The notes under the pieces: model-generated | Seen by the model: the letters and a program-made list of their open reading frames with translations, nothing else | Database searches by the model: none | What the model was told of the DNA's origin: nothing | Shown here: positions 34,344 through 43,001 of the stretch, one piece after another | How positions within the stretch are numbered: the first letter of the stretch is position 1 | Layout: every line of letters starts with the position of its first letter | Made by a program: the position numbers and the translations under genes | From: Actinorugispora endophytica | GTDB taxonomy: Bacteria > Actinomycetota > Actinomycetes > Streptosporangiales > Streptosporangiaceae | NCBI RefSeq assembly: GCF_004363075.1 | Contig: NZ_SNYN01000005.1 | Span: 62,001-126,000, forward strand | Reading direction: 5' to 3' | Length of the DNA: 64,000 bases

Positions 34344-35131
34344 TCCCGATGACCCCGACGGACGCGGGGCACGCGGTGGACGCGGTCGCCCCGACCGCGC
34401 TCGACCACATCCTGTGGGGGGTGTTCCCCTACGTGGTCCTGGCGGTGCTGGTCGGCGGCCTCGTCTGGCGCTACCGCTACGACAAGTTCGGCTGGACCAC
34501 CCGGTCCTCGCAGCTGTACGAGTCGCGGCTGCTGCGCATCGCCAGCCCGATGTTCCACTTCGGCCTGCTGGTGGTGATCATCGGCCACGTCGCGGGCCTG
34601 CTGATCCCCAAGAGCTGGACCGAGGCGATGGGCGTCACCGAGGACATGTACCACTTCATGGCGCTGTCCCTGGGCACCGTCGCGGGGGTGTGCACGCTCG
34701 GCGGGATCGTCCTGCTGATCTGGCGGCGGCGCACCAACGGGCCGGTGTTCAGCGCGACCACCGTCAACGACAAGGTCATGTACCTCGTCCTGGTGATGGC
34801 GATCCTGGCGGGCCTGGCCACGACGCTGCTGTCGGCGGGCGCGGACCTGACCGGCGGGCACGGGCACGACTACCGGGAGACCGTCTCGGTGTGGTTCCGC
34901 AGCATCTGGATCCTGCGGCCCGACGTCGCGGCGATGGCCGCCTCGACCTTCGCGTTCAAGCTGCACGTGATGGTGGGGCTGACGCTGTTCATGCTCTTCC
35001 CGTTCACCCGCCTGGTGCACGCGTTCAGCGCCCCGGTGCAGTACCCGTTCCGCCCCTACGTGGTGTACCGCACCCGCGACCAGCACCCGAACCGGTCCGA
35101 GCGCGTGGTCCGCAGGGGCTGGGAGGGCTGA
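34340..35131 (+). CDS. narI: Nitrate reductase gamma subunit (cytochrome b)
   Basis: A 263-residue membrane anchor with five helices and the di-haem b histidines: FHFGLLVVIIGHVAGLLIP (two His) and AFKLHVMVGLTLFMLFPFTR with LVHAFSAP. It takes electrons from menaquinol on the outer side and passes them to NarH. The ATG at 34340 overlaps narJ; another ATG follows at 34349. It ends the operon before a strong terminator. Confidence 0.95.
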   Translation: MIPMTPTDAGHAVDAVAPTALDHILWGVFPYVVLAVLVGGLVWRYRYDKFGWTTRSSQLYESRLLRIASPMFHFGLLVVIIGHVAGLLIPKSWTEAMGVTEDMYHFMALSLGTVAGVCTLGGIVLLIWRRRTNGPVFSATTVNDKVMYLVLVMAILAGLATTLLSAGADLTGGHGHDYRETVSVWFRSIWILRPDVAAMAASTFAFKLHVMVGLTLFMLFPFTRLVHAFSAPVQYPFRPYVVYRTRDQHPNRSERVVRRGWEG

Positions 35132-35140
35132 CCCCGGAAC

Positions 35141-35182
35141 GCGGACGAGCCCGCCCCGGGGCGACGGGGCGGGCTCGTCCGC
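35141..35182. terminator. narGHJI terminator (bidirectional)
   Basis: GCGGACGAGCCCGCCCC pairs with GGGGCGGGCTCGTCCGC, 17-bp perfect stem, between the convergent narI and the exporter gene. Confidence 0.85.
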
Positions 35183-35194
35183 GTACCGCCGGGG

Positions 35195-36757
35195 TCACAC
35201 GGCGGCGGGCTCCGGCGCGGGTTCGCGCTCGATAGTGGTGGCCAGCGGCTTCTCGACCACGAAGAGCAGCAGGACGGCCGCCGCGAGCGCCAGCGGGGTC
35301 ATGGCCAGGAAGAGCGGGACGAGCGCGTCGTTGTAGGCGGTGACGATCGGCTCCCGGATGGCGTCGGGCAGGCCGTTGACCAGCTCGGGGGTGAGCGAGC
35401 GCGTCCCGCCCCCGCCGGGCATCTCGGCTCCGGCGGGCAGGCTCCTGGTCAGCTGGTCGATGAGGCGGGCGGTGAACAGGCTGCCCACGACCGCGGACCC
35501 CAGCGACGCGCCGATCTGGCGGAAGAAGTTGTTGGCGGCGGTCGCCGTGCCCACCTGGCTGACCGGGAAGGAGTTCTGCACGATGAGCACCAGGATCTGC
35601 ATGCTCGTCCCCAGGCCGACGCCCATGACGCCGAGGTAGACGCAGGTCAGCCACACCGGGGTGGAGACGGCCAGGGTGGACAGCAGGGCGAGGCCGCCCG
35701 CGAGGACCACGGACCCGGCGACGGGCAGCCACTTGTAGCGGCCGGACCTGCTCACCATCTGACCCGAGACGGTCGAGGTGACCAGGAGCGCGGCCATCAT
35801 GGGGATCATGAGGAGCCCGGCCCTGGTGGCGCTGGCGCCGGTGACCATCTGCAGGTAGGTGGGCATGTAGCCGAGGGTGCCGAACATCGCCACACCGGTG
35901 AACAGGCCCGCGACGGTGGTCAGGTTGAAGTTGCGGTCGCGGAACAGGTGCAGCGGGATGACCGGTTCGGCCGCGCGGCGCTCGACGAGGACGAACAGGA
36001 CCGCGGTGACGACGGTCGTGGCGATGAGGCCGAGGATCACCGGGGAGTCCCAGTCGTACTGCGAACCGCCCCAGCTGGAGGTCAGGATGAGGCTGGTGGT
36101 CGCGACGGCCATCAGCGCCATGCCCGCGATGTCGAGGCGCGGCCGCGAGACGCCCTTGGGCAGGCGCAGCAGGAAGAGGACGGCGAGGAACGCGAGGACG
36201 CCGAGGGGGATGTTGATCCAGAAGGCCCACCGCCATCCGATGCCCTCGGTGAACCAGCCGCCCAGCAGCGGCCCGGCGACGGAGGAGACGGCGAACACGC
36301 CGCCCATGATCCCCATGTACCTGCCGCGCTCGCGGGCGGGGATGACGTCGGCGATGATGGCCTGGGACAGGATCATGAGGCCGCCGCCGCCGAGGCCCTG
36401 GACGACCCGCGCGACGATCAGCCAGTTCATGTCGGGGGCGAGGCCGCCGAGGACGGAGCCCGCGGTGAAGAGCCCGATGGCGGCCAGGAACAGGCCCTTG
36501 CGGCCGATGAGGTCGCCGAGCTTGCCGTAGACCGGCATGGTGATGGTCGACGCGAGGATGAAGGCGGTCATCACCCACAGCATCTGGTCGACGCCGTTGA
36601 GCTCGCCGACCATGGTGGGCAGGGCCGCGCTCAGGACCGTCTGGCTCAGCGACGCCAGGAGCATCGCCAGCATGAGCGCGACGAAGATGAGGACGATCCC
36701 CCTGCGGGAGTCCGTCGACTGCTTTCCCGATGCCTCGGGGACGGCGGTGGTGGTCAT
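35195..36757 (-). CDS. DHA2-family (EmrB/QacA-like) 14-TM multidrug exporter
   Basis: A 520-residue MFS exporter with 14 predicted helices, motif A GKLGDLIGRKGLF in the first loop, motif C-type GPLLGGWFTEGIGWRWAFWI and VVQGLGGGGLMILSQAI. Such proteins expel drugs or dyes with proton exchange; the substrate is not known. A loop near residue 450 is Gly-rich (AGAEMPGGGGTRSL). The ATG at 36757 overlaps the stop of its TetR gene by 4 bases (ATGA), so repressor and pump are one operon. Confidence 0.92.
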   Translation of the reverse strand: MTTTAVPEASGKQSTDSRRGIVLIFVALMLAMLLASLSQTVLSAALPTMVGELNGVDQMLWVMTAFILASTITMPVYGKLGDLIGRKGLFLAAIGLFTAGSVLGGLAPDMNWLIVARVVQGLGGGGLMILSQAIIADVIPARERGRYMGIMGGVFAVSSVAGPLLGGWFTEGIGWRWAFWINIPLGVLAFLAVLFLLRLPKGVSRPRLDIAGMALMAVATTSLILTSSWGGSQYDWDSPVILGLIATTVVTAVLFVLVERRAAEPVIPLHLFRDRNFNLTTVAGLFTGVAMFGTLGYMPTYLQMVTGASATRAGLLMIPMMAALLVTSTVSGQMVSRSGRYKWLPVAGSVVLAGGLALLSTLAVSTPVWLTCVYLGVMGVGLGTSMQILVLIVQNSFPVSQVGTATAANNFFRQIGASLGSAVVGSLFTARLIDQLTRSLPAGAEMPGGGGTRSLTPELVNGLPDAIREPIVTAYNDALVPLFLAMTPLALAAAVLLLFVVEKPLATTIEREPAPEPAAV

Positions 36758-37398
36758 TGAAGCTTCCGTATTACCTTCCGCAGTAGTTCCACTGCCTGGT
36801 CGAACGCGTGCTCGGCCGTCTCGGCGGAGCCCGCTTCCGCGTCGTTCCGGGTGGCGTTCTGGATGGCGAGGCGCATCGCGCTGGAGCAGACCATGACGAT
36901 CACGCGCGCGGCGTCGTCGACGTCGACGTCCCCGTCGGAGAACCGGTGGTCGGTCCGCAGGTGTCCGGCGACGGTCCGCGAGAGCCGCTGCTCGATGGCG
37001 GTGACCCGTTGGAGCTGGCGGCGCCTGAGCTGCGGGTGGCGGGTCATGGCCTCCCGGATCCGCTCGAACGTCTCGCCGTTCGGCGTCACCGCGAAGACCG
37101 AGCGGACCAGGTGCGAAACGTCGGTCACGAGGTCCCCGCTGGAGCACTCCCGGTCGATGAACGCCTCGATCGCGTCGTCGTCGGCGATCTCCTCGGGGAG
37201 GCCGAGGACCGCGTCCTCCTTCGTCGGGAAGTAGTTGAAGAACGTCCTGGTGGAGACGTTGGCCTCGGCGCTGATCTCGGCGACGGTCACGTTGTCGATC
37301 CCCTCGTCGAGGACGCGCCGCAGCGCCGCGTGGTGGATGGCCTCCCGGGTCTGCCGCTGCTTGCGCGTCCGAAGGGTCTCGCCGGTTCCGCTCGTCAC
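36754..37398 (-). CDS. TetR repressor of the exporter operon
   Basis: A 214-residue regulator. The helix-turn-helix lies at residues about 37-62 (VTVAEISAEANVSTRTFFNY, FPTKED), which is the AcrR/TtgR-like pattern, followed by a helical ligand domain. Three TGCA-N4-TGCA units directly upstream (37425-37469) are the likely operators, so it should repress itself and the pump. The start is ATG at 37398. Confidence 0.9.
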   Translation of the reverse strand: MTSGTGETLRTRKQRQTREAIHHAALRRVLDEGIDNVTVAEISAEANVSTRTFFNYFPTKEDAVLGLPEEIADDDAIEAFIDRECSSGDLVTDVSHLVRSVFAVTPNGETFERIREAMTRHPQLRRRQLQRVTAIEQRLSRTVAGHLRTDHRFSDGDVDVDDAARVIVMVCSSAMRLAIQNATRNDAEAGSAETAEHAFDQAVELLRKVIRKLQ

Positions 37399-37423
37399 GG
37401 GGGCGGCCTTCCGTGGTCGAAAT

Positions 37424-37469
37424 ATTGCACGACTGCAATCTTACGCGTGTGCAAGCGTGCAGTCATGCA
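37424..37469. promoter_or_regulatory. Cluster of TGCA-N4-TGCA operators
   Basis: ATTGCA-CGAC-TGCAAT at 37424-37439 is a perfect palindrome. TGCAAGCGTGCA (37450-37461) and TGCAGTCATGCA (37458-37469) repeat the TGCA-N4-TGCA form. Position 26 bases upstream of the TetR start supports a repressor site. Confidence 0.65.
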
Positions 37470-37523
37470 AAAAACGGCTCCCGCGGATGTGAGGTGCCGG
37501 ACAGCCCGGACCGGGAACACGCT

Positions 37524-37572
37524 GACGCCGGGGCCCCGCCTCGCGGTCGTCGCGAAGCGGGGCCCCGGCGTC
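37524..37572. terminator. Hairpin terminator
   Basis: GACGCCGGGGCCCCGC pairs with GCGGGGCCCCGGCGTC (16 bp) around 17 bases. It ends the minus-strand gene at 37638, and insulates the TetR promoter. Confidence 0.75.
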
Positions 37573-37637
37573 ATGCGGCCCGGTCGGGTGGTCCTCGGTG
37601 GTCGGGAGGGCCGGCCGGCCCTCCCGATTCCACCGGA

Positions 37638-37964
37638 TCAGGACGGGACGGCCTCGGCGTCCCCGACGCGGAGAAGGTGCGGCGTGCCCGGCTTCTCGGG
37701 GCGCCAGCCGTCCGCGAGGCCCGAGCGCACCCCGGAGGCGACCGCCGCCGGGGTGATCGGCACGACCGGGCCGGTGGCGCCGCGCGTGTGCGGGTGCGGC
37801 GTGGTGACGACGAGGACGCTTCCGGGGGCCTCGGCCAGTTCGACGGCGAAGGTCGCCGGCGCCTCGAAGCGCGCCTGGTCGTACGTCGGACGGCCGCGGG
37901 TGCGCCAGCGGTAGGCCGTTCCGTCCACGGTGATCAACCGCGACCCCTTCTTCACCAGAGCCAT
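37638..37964 (-). CDS. Unknown 108-residue protein
   Basis: Mostly beta-strand character: GSRLITVDGTAYRWRTRGRP, ATFAVELAEAPGSVLVVTTP, then PVVPITPAAVASGVRSGLAD. The pattern resembles small actinobacterial proteins of unknown function, but I cannot name a family. The ATG at 37964 is the start nearest the fold; codon use is typical of the genome. It stands alone. Confidence 0.7.
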   Translation of the reverse strand: MALVKKGSRLITVDGTAYRWRTRGRPTYDQARFEAPATFAVELAEAPGSVLVVTTPHPHTRGATGPVVPITPAAVASGVRSGLADGWRPEKPGTPHLLRVGDAEAVPS

Positions 37965-38099
37965 GAGTACGGGCCTCCCTCGACCGGACGACAGTGCGAG
38001 CACGACGGTAGGGGGGAAGCGCGTCCGGTGGCCAATGGTTTTCCCGGTGTGCCCGGAAAGGGGGGACGGTCGCTATGGAGTCCCCGCGCCGGGGCTTCC

Positions 38100-38330
38100 C
38101 TACTGCTCGTCCTCGCTCGACGCGAAGACGCGGCGGGGGCCGGGGCGGTCGGGGTAGGGCAGGACCGCGAACAGAGCGGCCAGGCAGAGGGGGCCGAAGA
38201 GATACGACGGCCAGGAGCCGTCCATGGAGACCGCCAGGGCCACGAGACCGGCGGAGCCCGCCAGCCACACGGCGGCGCCCAGGAGCAGTGTTCGTCCGAG
38301 CGCGCGGGTCTCGTGCTTCGGGGGATGCAT
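38100..38330 (-). CDS. Small two-helix membrane protein
   Basis: 76 residues: basic N-terminus, helix TLLLGAAVWLAGSAGLVALA, helix YLFGPLCLAALFAVLPY, and an acidic C-terminal tail (FASSEDEQ). GAGGAG precedes the ATG at 38330. No family recognised. It is divergent from the sigma factor gene at 38615. The ~280 bases between hold no gene. Confidence 0.65.
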   Translation of the reverse strand: MHPPKHETRALGRTLLLGAAVWLAGSAGLVALAVSMDGSWPSYLFGPLCLAALFAVLPYPDRPGPRRVFASSEDEQ

Positions 38331-38614
38331 AGGTCTCCTCTGCGGCGCGGTGGGGGTTTCCCGGGGGAGTACACCAACGGAGTAATGCTCGCCTTGACCG
38401 TATTTCACAGACTTTGTTACGGGAAGGGGGCAAATGAATTACTTCGCAGGCCCTCCGCCGTGATCTGGTGTTCTGTCCGCAGACGTCCGCCGGACGGTCC
38501 GGGAGGTACCGGGGCGGAACCGGAGAGACCGGAGGATCACGCCTCCCGGGTGTAATAAGCGGCGTCCTGGGCGGGACTACTGGTGACACCCCCGCGACTG
38601 TGAGGACGGATGCC

Positions 38615-39190
38615 GTGGAATCCCCGGCCGATCGACTGACAGCGCTGTACGACCAGTTCCACCGGAGAGTGCTCGGCTACGCCCTTCTGCGCGCCGAGCC
38701 CGAGGTGGCCGAGGAGGTCGCGAGCGAGACGTTCGTGGTCGCCTGGCAGCGGCTGGACACCGTGCCGCGCTCGCCCCTGCCCTGGCTCCTGGGCGTGGCG
38801 CGCAACCTGCTGCACAAGCACTACGACGCGCAGCGGCGGCAGCGCCTGCTGGTCGAACGCGTGACGGCGCTCAGCAGCGAGGACGACGTGCTCGAGTGGG
38901 ACGTCGCCGAGCACGTCGTCGGACGGCAGAGCGCGCTGGAGGCCCTCGGCGCGCTCCCCGAGCGCTACGCCGAGGCGCTGACGCTGGTCACCTGGAACGG
39001 GCTGAGCGCGGCGGAGGCCGCCAGGACCGTCGGCTGCTCGACCCCGGCCTTCACCGTGCGGCTGCACCGCGCGCGCCGCGCGCTGCGCCGTCTTCTCCGC
39101 CAGGAGCACGGACACGCGGCCCGGGACGGCCTCGTGCGCGCGTCCGGGCGCCGCCCCCAGCCCGCTCCCGCCACCCAGGAGGCACGATGA
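38615..39190 (+). CDS. ECF-type RNA polymerase sigma factor
   Basis: A 191-residue sigma-70 family protein with region 2 (LTALYDQFHRRVLGYALLRA and ASETFVVAWQRLD) and region 4 (ALPERYAEALTLVTWNGLSA, AEAARTVGCSTPAFTVRLHR). The GTG at 38615 has GAGGACGG at proper spacing; longer in-frame starts reach 38468. It overlaps the following CU044_5270-type gene by 4 bases. ECF genes of this group are usually followed by such membrane proteins, which may act as their anti-sigma factor. Confidence 0.9.
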   Translation: MESPADRLTALYDQFHRRVLGYALLRAEPEVAEEVASETFVVAWQRLDTVPRSPLPWLLGVARNLLHKHYDAQRRQRLLVERVTALSSEDDVLEWDVAEHVVGRQSALEALGALPERYAEALTLVTWNGLSAAEAARTVGCSTPAFTVRLHRARRALRRLLRQEHGHAARDGLVRASGRRPQPAPATQEAR

Positions 39191-40335
39191 CCCCCGAGTC
39201 CGATCCCGTGCGGATCATCGCCGACCTCGAACCCGCGGCGGCGCGCGCCGAGGCCGAGCGGCTGCACCGGGCCGGCCGCGAGGCGGTGCTGAGTCGCGCG
39301 ATGTCCGGTCGGCCCGCCGCCGCGCGGGCGGTCCGGCGCGCTCTTCCGCGCCCGTTCACGCTGATCGCCGGTGTCACCGCGGCGGCGGTCCTCGCGGGCG
39401 GAGCGGTCTACGCCGCGGTCGCCGGCCCGATCGGGCTCCCGGCCGGTCCGCAGTCCGGCCAGGCCGGGGGCGAGGCCCCGCCGCCCTACGCCGACGCGAG
39501 CGAGTTCCTGCTCGCCAACGCGGACGCGATGGCGGTGGCCGATCCGGAGGAGGGCGGGTACTGGCACGTCAAGACGCGCGAGCACCGGCCGACCGGTGTC
39601 CTGGGCGCGCAGGCGTACCTGAGGGAGCCGGGGGCGGACGCCCCCGAACTGGCCGGACTGGACGTCACCGTGGAGTTCACCAGCGAACGGTGGACCAGGA
39701 TCGGCGGCGACCACCGCATCCTGAACAACCTGCAGACGGACAGCGAGGTCGTGTTCGCCTCCGAGGCCGACCGGAAGCTGTGGGAGCGCGAGGGCTCGCC
39801 CGAGCTGTCGTACGCGGAACCCGTGTCCACCGAGTACTACGGCGGGGACCAGCGCTACGGCGTGCTGGGCCTGACCGCGCAGGAGCTGTTCGCCCTGCCG
39901 GGCACCCGCGGCGCGCTGGAGCGGGAGCTGCGCTCGGTCTGGGAGACCGCTCCCGGCGAGCAGCCGTTCGACGCCTTCGTCCTGGACGTCGCGCTCGACT
40001 TCTTCGAGAGCCCGGTCAGGGCCGACACCCGCGCCGCCTTCTACGAGGTCCTGGCCGGGATCCCGGACATCCGGATGGCCGGGGAGACGGCCGACCCGCT
40101 CGGGAGGAAGGGGATCGCGCTCGAGGTCGCCCCGTCCGCCGACGTCCCCCTGCTCCGGCGCTGGATCATCGAGGACGGGACGGGCGTCCTGCTCGCGCGG
40201 GAGGTCCACCTGACCGACGAGGAGGGCGTCCCCGAGGCCGACCCCATGACGTGGACCGCCTACGAGGAGATGGGCCCCGTCCCCGAGGCCGGGGAACCGG
40301 TGGTTCCCGTCGAGGCCTGGGAGACGGGCTCCTGA
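39187..40335 (+). CDS. CU044_5270-family membrane protein, putative anti-sigma partner
   Basis: A 382-residue protein with a short cytoplasmic N-terminus, one membrane helix (LIAGVTAAAVLAGGAVYAAV, residues about 58-78) and a large extracellular beta-rich domain (GYWHVKTREH..., YYGGDQRYGVLGLTAQELFA, LLRRWIIEDGTGVLLAREVH). This family is encoded directly after ECF sigma genes and probably senses an external signal. It starts at ATG 39187 overlapping the sigma stop. A terminator follows. Confidence 0.85.
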   Translation: MTPESDPVRIIADLEPAAARAEAERLHRAGREAVLSRAMSGRPAAARAVRRALPRPFTLIAGVTAAAVLAGGAVYAAVAGPIGLPAGPQSGQAGGEAPPPYADASEFLLANADAMAVADPEEGGYWHVKTREHRPTGVLGAQAYLREPGADAPELAGLDVTVEFTSERWTRIGGDHRILNNLQTDSEVVFASEADRKLWEREGSPELSYAEPVSTEYYGGDQRYGVLGLTAQELFALPGTRGALERELRSVWETAPGEQPFDAFVLDVALDFFESPVRADTRAAFYEVLAGIPDIRMAGETADPLGRKGIALEVAPSADVPLLRRWIIEDGTGVLLAREVHLTDEEGVPEADPMTWTAYEEMGPVPEAGEPVVPVEAWETGS

Positions 40336-40359
40336 CCCTTCTCCCGAGAGACCGGCTCC

Positions 40360-40396
40360 GTTCCGGGCGCCCCGCTTCCCCAGGGGCGCCCGGAAC
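40360..40396 (+). terminator. Terminator of the sigma operon
   Basis: GTTCCGGGCGCCCC pairs with GGGGCGCCCGGAAC (14 bp) around CGCTTCCCCA-type loop, 25 bases past the stop. Confidence 0.8.
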
Positions 40397-40475
40397 GCGG
40401 CCGAGGGCGCGTCACCGGAGCCGTGCGACGCGTCCGGACGATCCGACTTCCCCTTACCCGAATCGAGGGCTTCCC

Positions 40476-41681
40476 TTGTCCAGAAGAAGACGCGCCGGCG
40501 GAGGCCGCGCCGCGGTCAGGCGTTCCCCCGGACTGCTCCGCGCGGTGTGGAGGCTGTCCGTCGGCGGTTGGGTCGCGTGCGCGGCGACCGGCCTGGTCAT
40601 CACGGCGAGCCTGACCGCCTACGCCGGGTACTACGGCGTCTCGGGCAACATCGCGACCGCCCACGTGGACACCGGTTCGTGGGAGGAGCGGCCCGAGCGT
40701 GTCGAGGGGGTCCACAACATCCTGGTGATGGGCTCGGACGTGCGCACGGGCGAGAACGCCGAGTACGGCTCGACCGAGGGCATCCGGCCCGACGTGATGA
40801 TCGTCGCGAGCGTCGACGCGGACAAGGGGGCGGTGACCCTGATGAACCTGCCCCGGGACCTGATGACCGACATCCCCCCGTGCGACCCGGCCGGAGAGGG
40901 GTTCCCCGGGACGCCGGGCGTCTTCGACCAGCTCAACCACGCGATGGCGTACGGCGGAGTGGAATGCCAGTGGAAGACCGTGGAGGAGATCACCGGCGTG
41001 CGCCTGGACCACTTCGCCATGATGGACTTCGCCGGGTTCAAGGACATCGTGGACGCCGTCGGCGGCGTGCCGATGTGCGTCCCCCAGGCCGTCGACGATC
41101 CCAAGGCCAGACTCCGGCTCGAAGCGGGCGAGCAGGTCCTCGACGGCGAGCAGGCGCTGGGCCTGGCGCGCAGCCGCGACAGCACCGAGTTCGGCAGCGA
41201 CCTGGGCCGGATCGAGAACCAGCAGCGGATGATGGGCGCCATCGCGCGCAAGGTGACCAGCGGCGAGATCCTGTCCAGCCCCACCGCCGTGTACGCGTTC
41301 CTGGACGCGGTCACCGGCTCTCTGACGACCGACGACGGGCTGACCGTCGACGCGATGGCCGACCTGGCGGTCACGATGCGCGACGTGGACCTGGAGCGGG
41401 TCTCCTTCGTGACCCCGCCCCTGGCGGACTACCCGGCGGACACCGACAAGGTCGTCCTGGTCGAGGAGCCCGCGAACCGGCTGTTCGCCGCCATCGCCGA
41501 GGGCGAGGTCCTGCCCGAGGAGGAGGCGGAAGCGACGGCAGGCGGCGACGAGGAGGAGAGCGGTGGGCAGGCCGGGGGCGAGGACTCCGACGGCGCCGGT
41601 ACCGGGGAGGCGTCCGTCGTGGACGAGATGAACGCCATGACCGCCGCGGCCGACGAGCAGGCCGACGCCTGCGCGGGCTGA
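40476..41681 (+). CDS. LytR-CpsA-Psr (LCP) family ligase
   Basis: A 401-residue envelope protein: basic N-terminus, one membrane helix near residues 25-50 (WVACAATGLVITASLTAYAG), then the extracellular LCP domain with HNILVMGSDVRTGE, RPDVMIVASVD, LMNLPRDLM and RSRDSTEFGSDLGR. LCP enzymes attach polymers (teichoic acid, arabinogalactan-like) to peptidoglycan using conserved Arg/Asp. The tail is acidic, low complexity. The start is TTG 40476, with CGAGGG 7 bases upstream; no ATG exists before the helix. Confidence 0.9.
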   Translation: MSRRRRAGGGRAAVRRSPGLLRAVWRLSVGGWVACAATGLVITASLTAYAGYYGVSGNIATAHVDTGSWEERPERVEGVHNILVMGSDVRTGENAEYGSTEGIRPDVMIVASVDADKGAVTLMNLPRDLMTDIPPCDPAGEGFPGTPGVFDQLNHAMAYGGVECQWKTVEEITGVRLDHFAMMDFAGFKDIVDAVGGVPMCVPQAVDDPKARLRLEAGEQVLDGEQALGLARSRDSTEFGSDLGRIENQQRMMGAIARKVTSGEILSSPTAVYAFLDAVTGSLTTDDGLTVDAMADLAVTMRDVDLERVSFVTPPLADYPADTDKVVLVEEPANRLFAAIAEGEVLPEEEAEATAGGDEEESGGQAGGEDSDGAGTGEASVVDEMNAMTAAADEQADACAG

Positions 41682-41687
41682 CCCGTT

Positions 41688-41734
41688 CTCCTCGCCGACC
41701 GTGACCCCGGAAAGGTCACGATCGCCGAGGAGGA
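41688..41734. terminator. Hairpin with GATC-type core between convergent genes
   Basis: CTCCTCGCCGACCGTGACC pairs with GGTCACGATCGCCGAGGAG, one mismatch, loop CCGGAAA-like. It resembles a shortened GATCTTG palindrome (shared ...GATCGCCGAGGAG end with 50651-50666). Confidence 0.7.
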
Positions 41735-41747
41735 CGGGCTCGGGACA

Positions 41748-41957
41748 CTACGTGTGGATGCCCCGCCAGTAGTCGTCGAGGCTCACGGTGAACTTCTCCG
41801 GGGAGACCTTGCGCAGCTCCTCGACGCGTTCCCCCAGCAGGGCGATCGTCTCGGGCAGGGTGGCGTCGCACTGGGCCTTGACCGCGAGAGCGGCCTGGAT
41901 GACGCGCCCCTCGAAGAGCAACGGGTCGACGGTGTCCCATCGATCGGGCCTGTTCAT
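41748..41957 (-). CDS. Unknown 69-residue protein
   Basis: A short soluble protein: NRPDRWDTVDPLLFEGRVIQ then ALAVKAQCDATLPETIALLG and EKFTVSLDDYWRGIHT. It has good codon bias, and AGGGGTG precedes the ATG at 41957. No family recognised; the helical middle and the conserved-looking Trp/Tyr ends suggest a real small protein. It is convergent with the LCP gene. Confidence 0.65.
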   Translation of the reverse strand: MNRPDRWDTVDPLLFEGRVIQAALAVKAQCDATLPETIALLGERVEELRKVSPEKFTVSLDDYWRGIHT

Positions 41958-42191
41958 CGACACCCCTGGTGGACGGCGGACGAAACCGCGGCGTTGATCA
42001 TCTTCGTCCACCATAGCCGCCCGATGATCATGACGAAATCGGCCGGGACCCGGACACCCGGTCATCCGCGCGGTGGCGGCGGGGGAGCGGACGGTCACCA
42101 CCGTCCGGGAGAATGCGCGTCACCGTCCTTGAGGGGCCGCACTGTTGCCTGCGGTCCGCAGGGAGTGTCCAGGAGAGACAGGGAGATCCGG

Positions 42192-42626
42192 ATGGCGAGC
42201 ACCGAACTGACCCGAAGCAACTTCCAGAGGACCGCGGCCGGCTCGAAGGTGCTGCTCGTCGACTTCTGGGCCGACTGGTGCGGACCGTGCCGCGCGTTCG
42301 CCCCGGTCTTCGAGCGGGTCGCGGAGAAGCACCGGAACGGGGACGTCGTCTTCGGCAAGGTCGACATCGACGCCCAGCCCGAGCTCGCGGACGCCTTCCA
42401 GGTCACCGGCATCCCCACCCTGATGGTGATCCGCGACGGCGCCGTCGTGCACACCCAGATGGGCGCGCTGCCCGAGCGGGGCCTGGAGGAGCTCATCGGC
42501 GCGGTCACCGGGCAGAAGGCCGTGACCTGGTCCGACCCCACGCCCCTGAGGACGGCGACCGACTCCGCGCGGGCCGGCGGAGGACCGGCGGAGAAGTCCG
42601 CCCCGGGCCCGGACCGGGGGTTCTAG
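42192..42626 (+). CDS. Thioredoxin
   Basis: A 144-residue thioredoxin with active site FWADWCGPCRAF, cis-Pro in TGIPTLMVIRDG and a C-terminal low-complexity extension of about 35 residues rich in Ala/Gly/Pro. It reduces protein disulfides. GGAGATCCG precedes the ATG. It stands alone; a repeat element begins at its stop codon. Which trx paralogue it is cannot be told. Confidence 0.93.
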   Translation: MASTELTRSNFQRTAAGSKVLLVDFWADWCGPCRAFAPVFERVAEKHRNGDVVFGKVDIDAQPELADAFQVTGIPTLMVIRDGAVVHTQMGALPERGLEELIGAVTGQKAVTWSDPTPLRTATDSARAGGGPAEKSAPGPDRGF

Positions 42627-42628
42627 GG

Positions 42629-42992
42629 AGTCCCCGGGGTGGGGGTGATTCGCGTGCCGGTGCTTCGGGTGGGTCGTTCGGCCTCACGCCACGCGGATCG
42701 CGGGGTCACGGCGGGCGGCGACGGAGGGTGTCGGTCGGGGCCGCGCCCACGACGTCCGTTTCGCGTGGTTTCCGTTGATGATCTTGCTATTTCCCCTCGA
42801 GAACCTTGACTTCGGGGGAAAACAGCAAGATCACCGGACATTAGAGGGCCGATTCCGCCCCCACCCGGAATGATCTTGGGCTTTCCGCCCGTTTCGGGGC
42901 CGGGAAGGGCGGAAAGCCCACGACCGTCAACGGAATCCCTCACGCGACGGCCATGGCGGGCGCGGCCCCGGCCCCGGCCCCGGCCCTCACCC
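42629..42992. repeat. Composite MITE-like repeat with nested palindrome (M4)
   Basis: A left arm (GGGGTGATTCGCGTGCCGGT, then GGGTGGGTCGTTCGGCC, then CGCGCCCACGACGTCCG) is followed by a GATCTTG palindrome at 42780-42832 (GATCTTGCTATTTCCCC / GGGGGAAAACAGCAAGATC, 18-base loop). A second, oppositely reading core comes next (GGGCTTTCCGCCC...GGGCGGAAAGCCC, 42878-42918) with GTCAACGGAATCCCTCACGC. It fills the whole space between thioredoxin and DUF6493. Confidence 0.75.
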
Positions 42993-43001
42993 GCCGGGAG
43001 G

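Noticed and set aside
42950-42992. GGCCCC/GGCCCCG tandem repeat resembling a simple-sequence tract
   Set aside because: Only three to four units at the degraded end of a repeat element; no CRISPR-like spacing. No CRISPR array was seen anywhere in the window.
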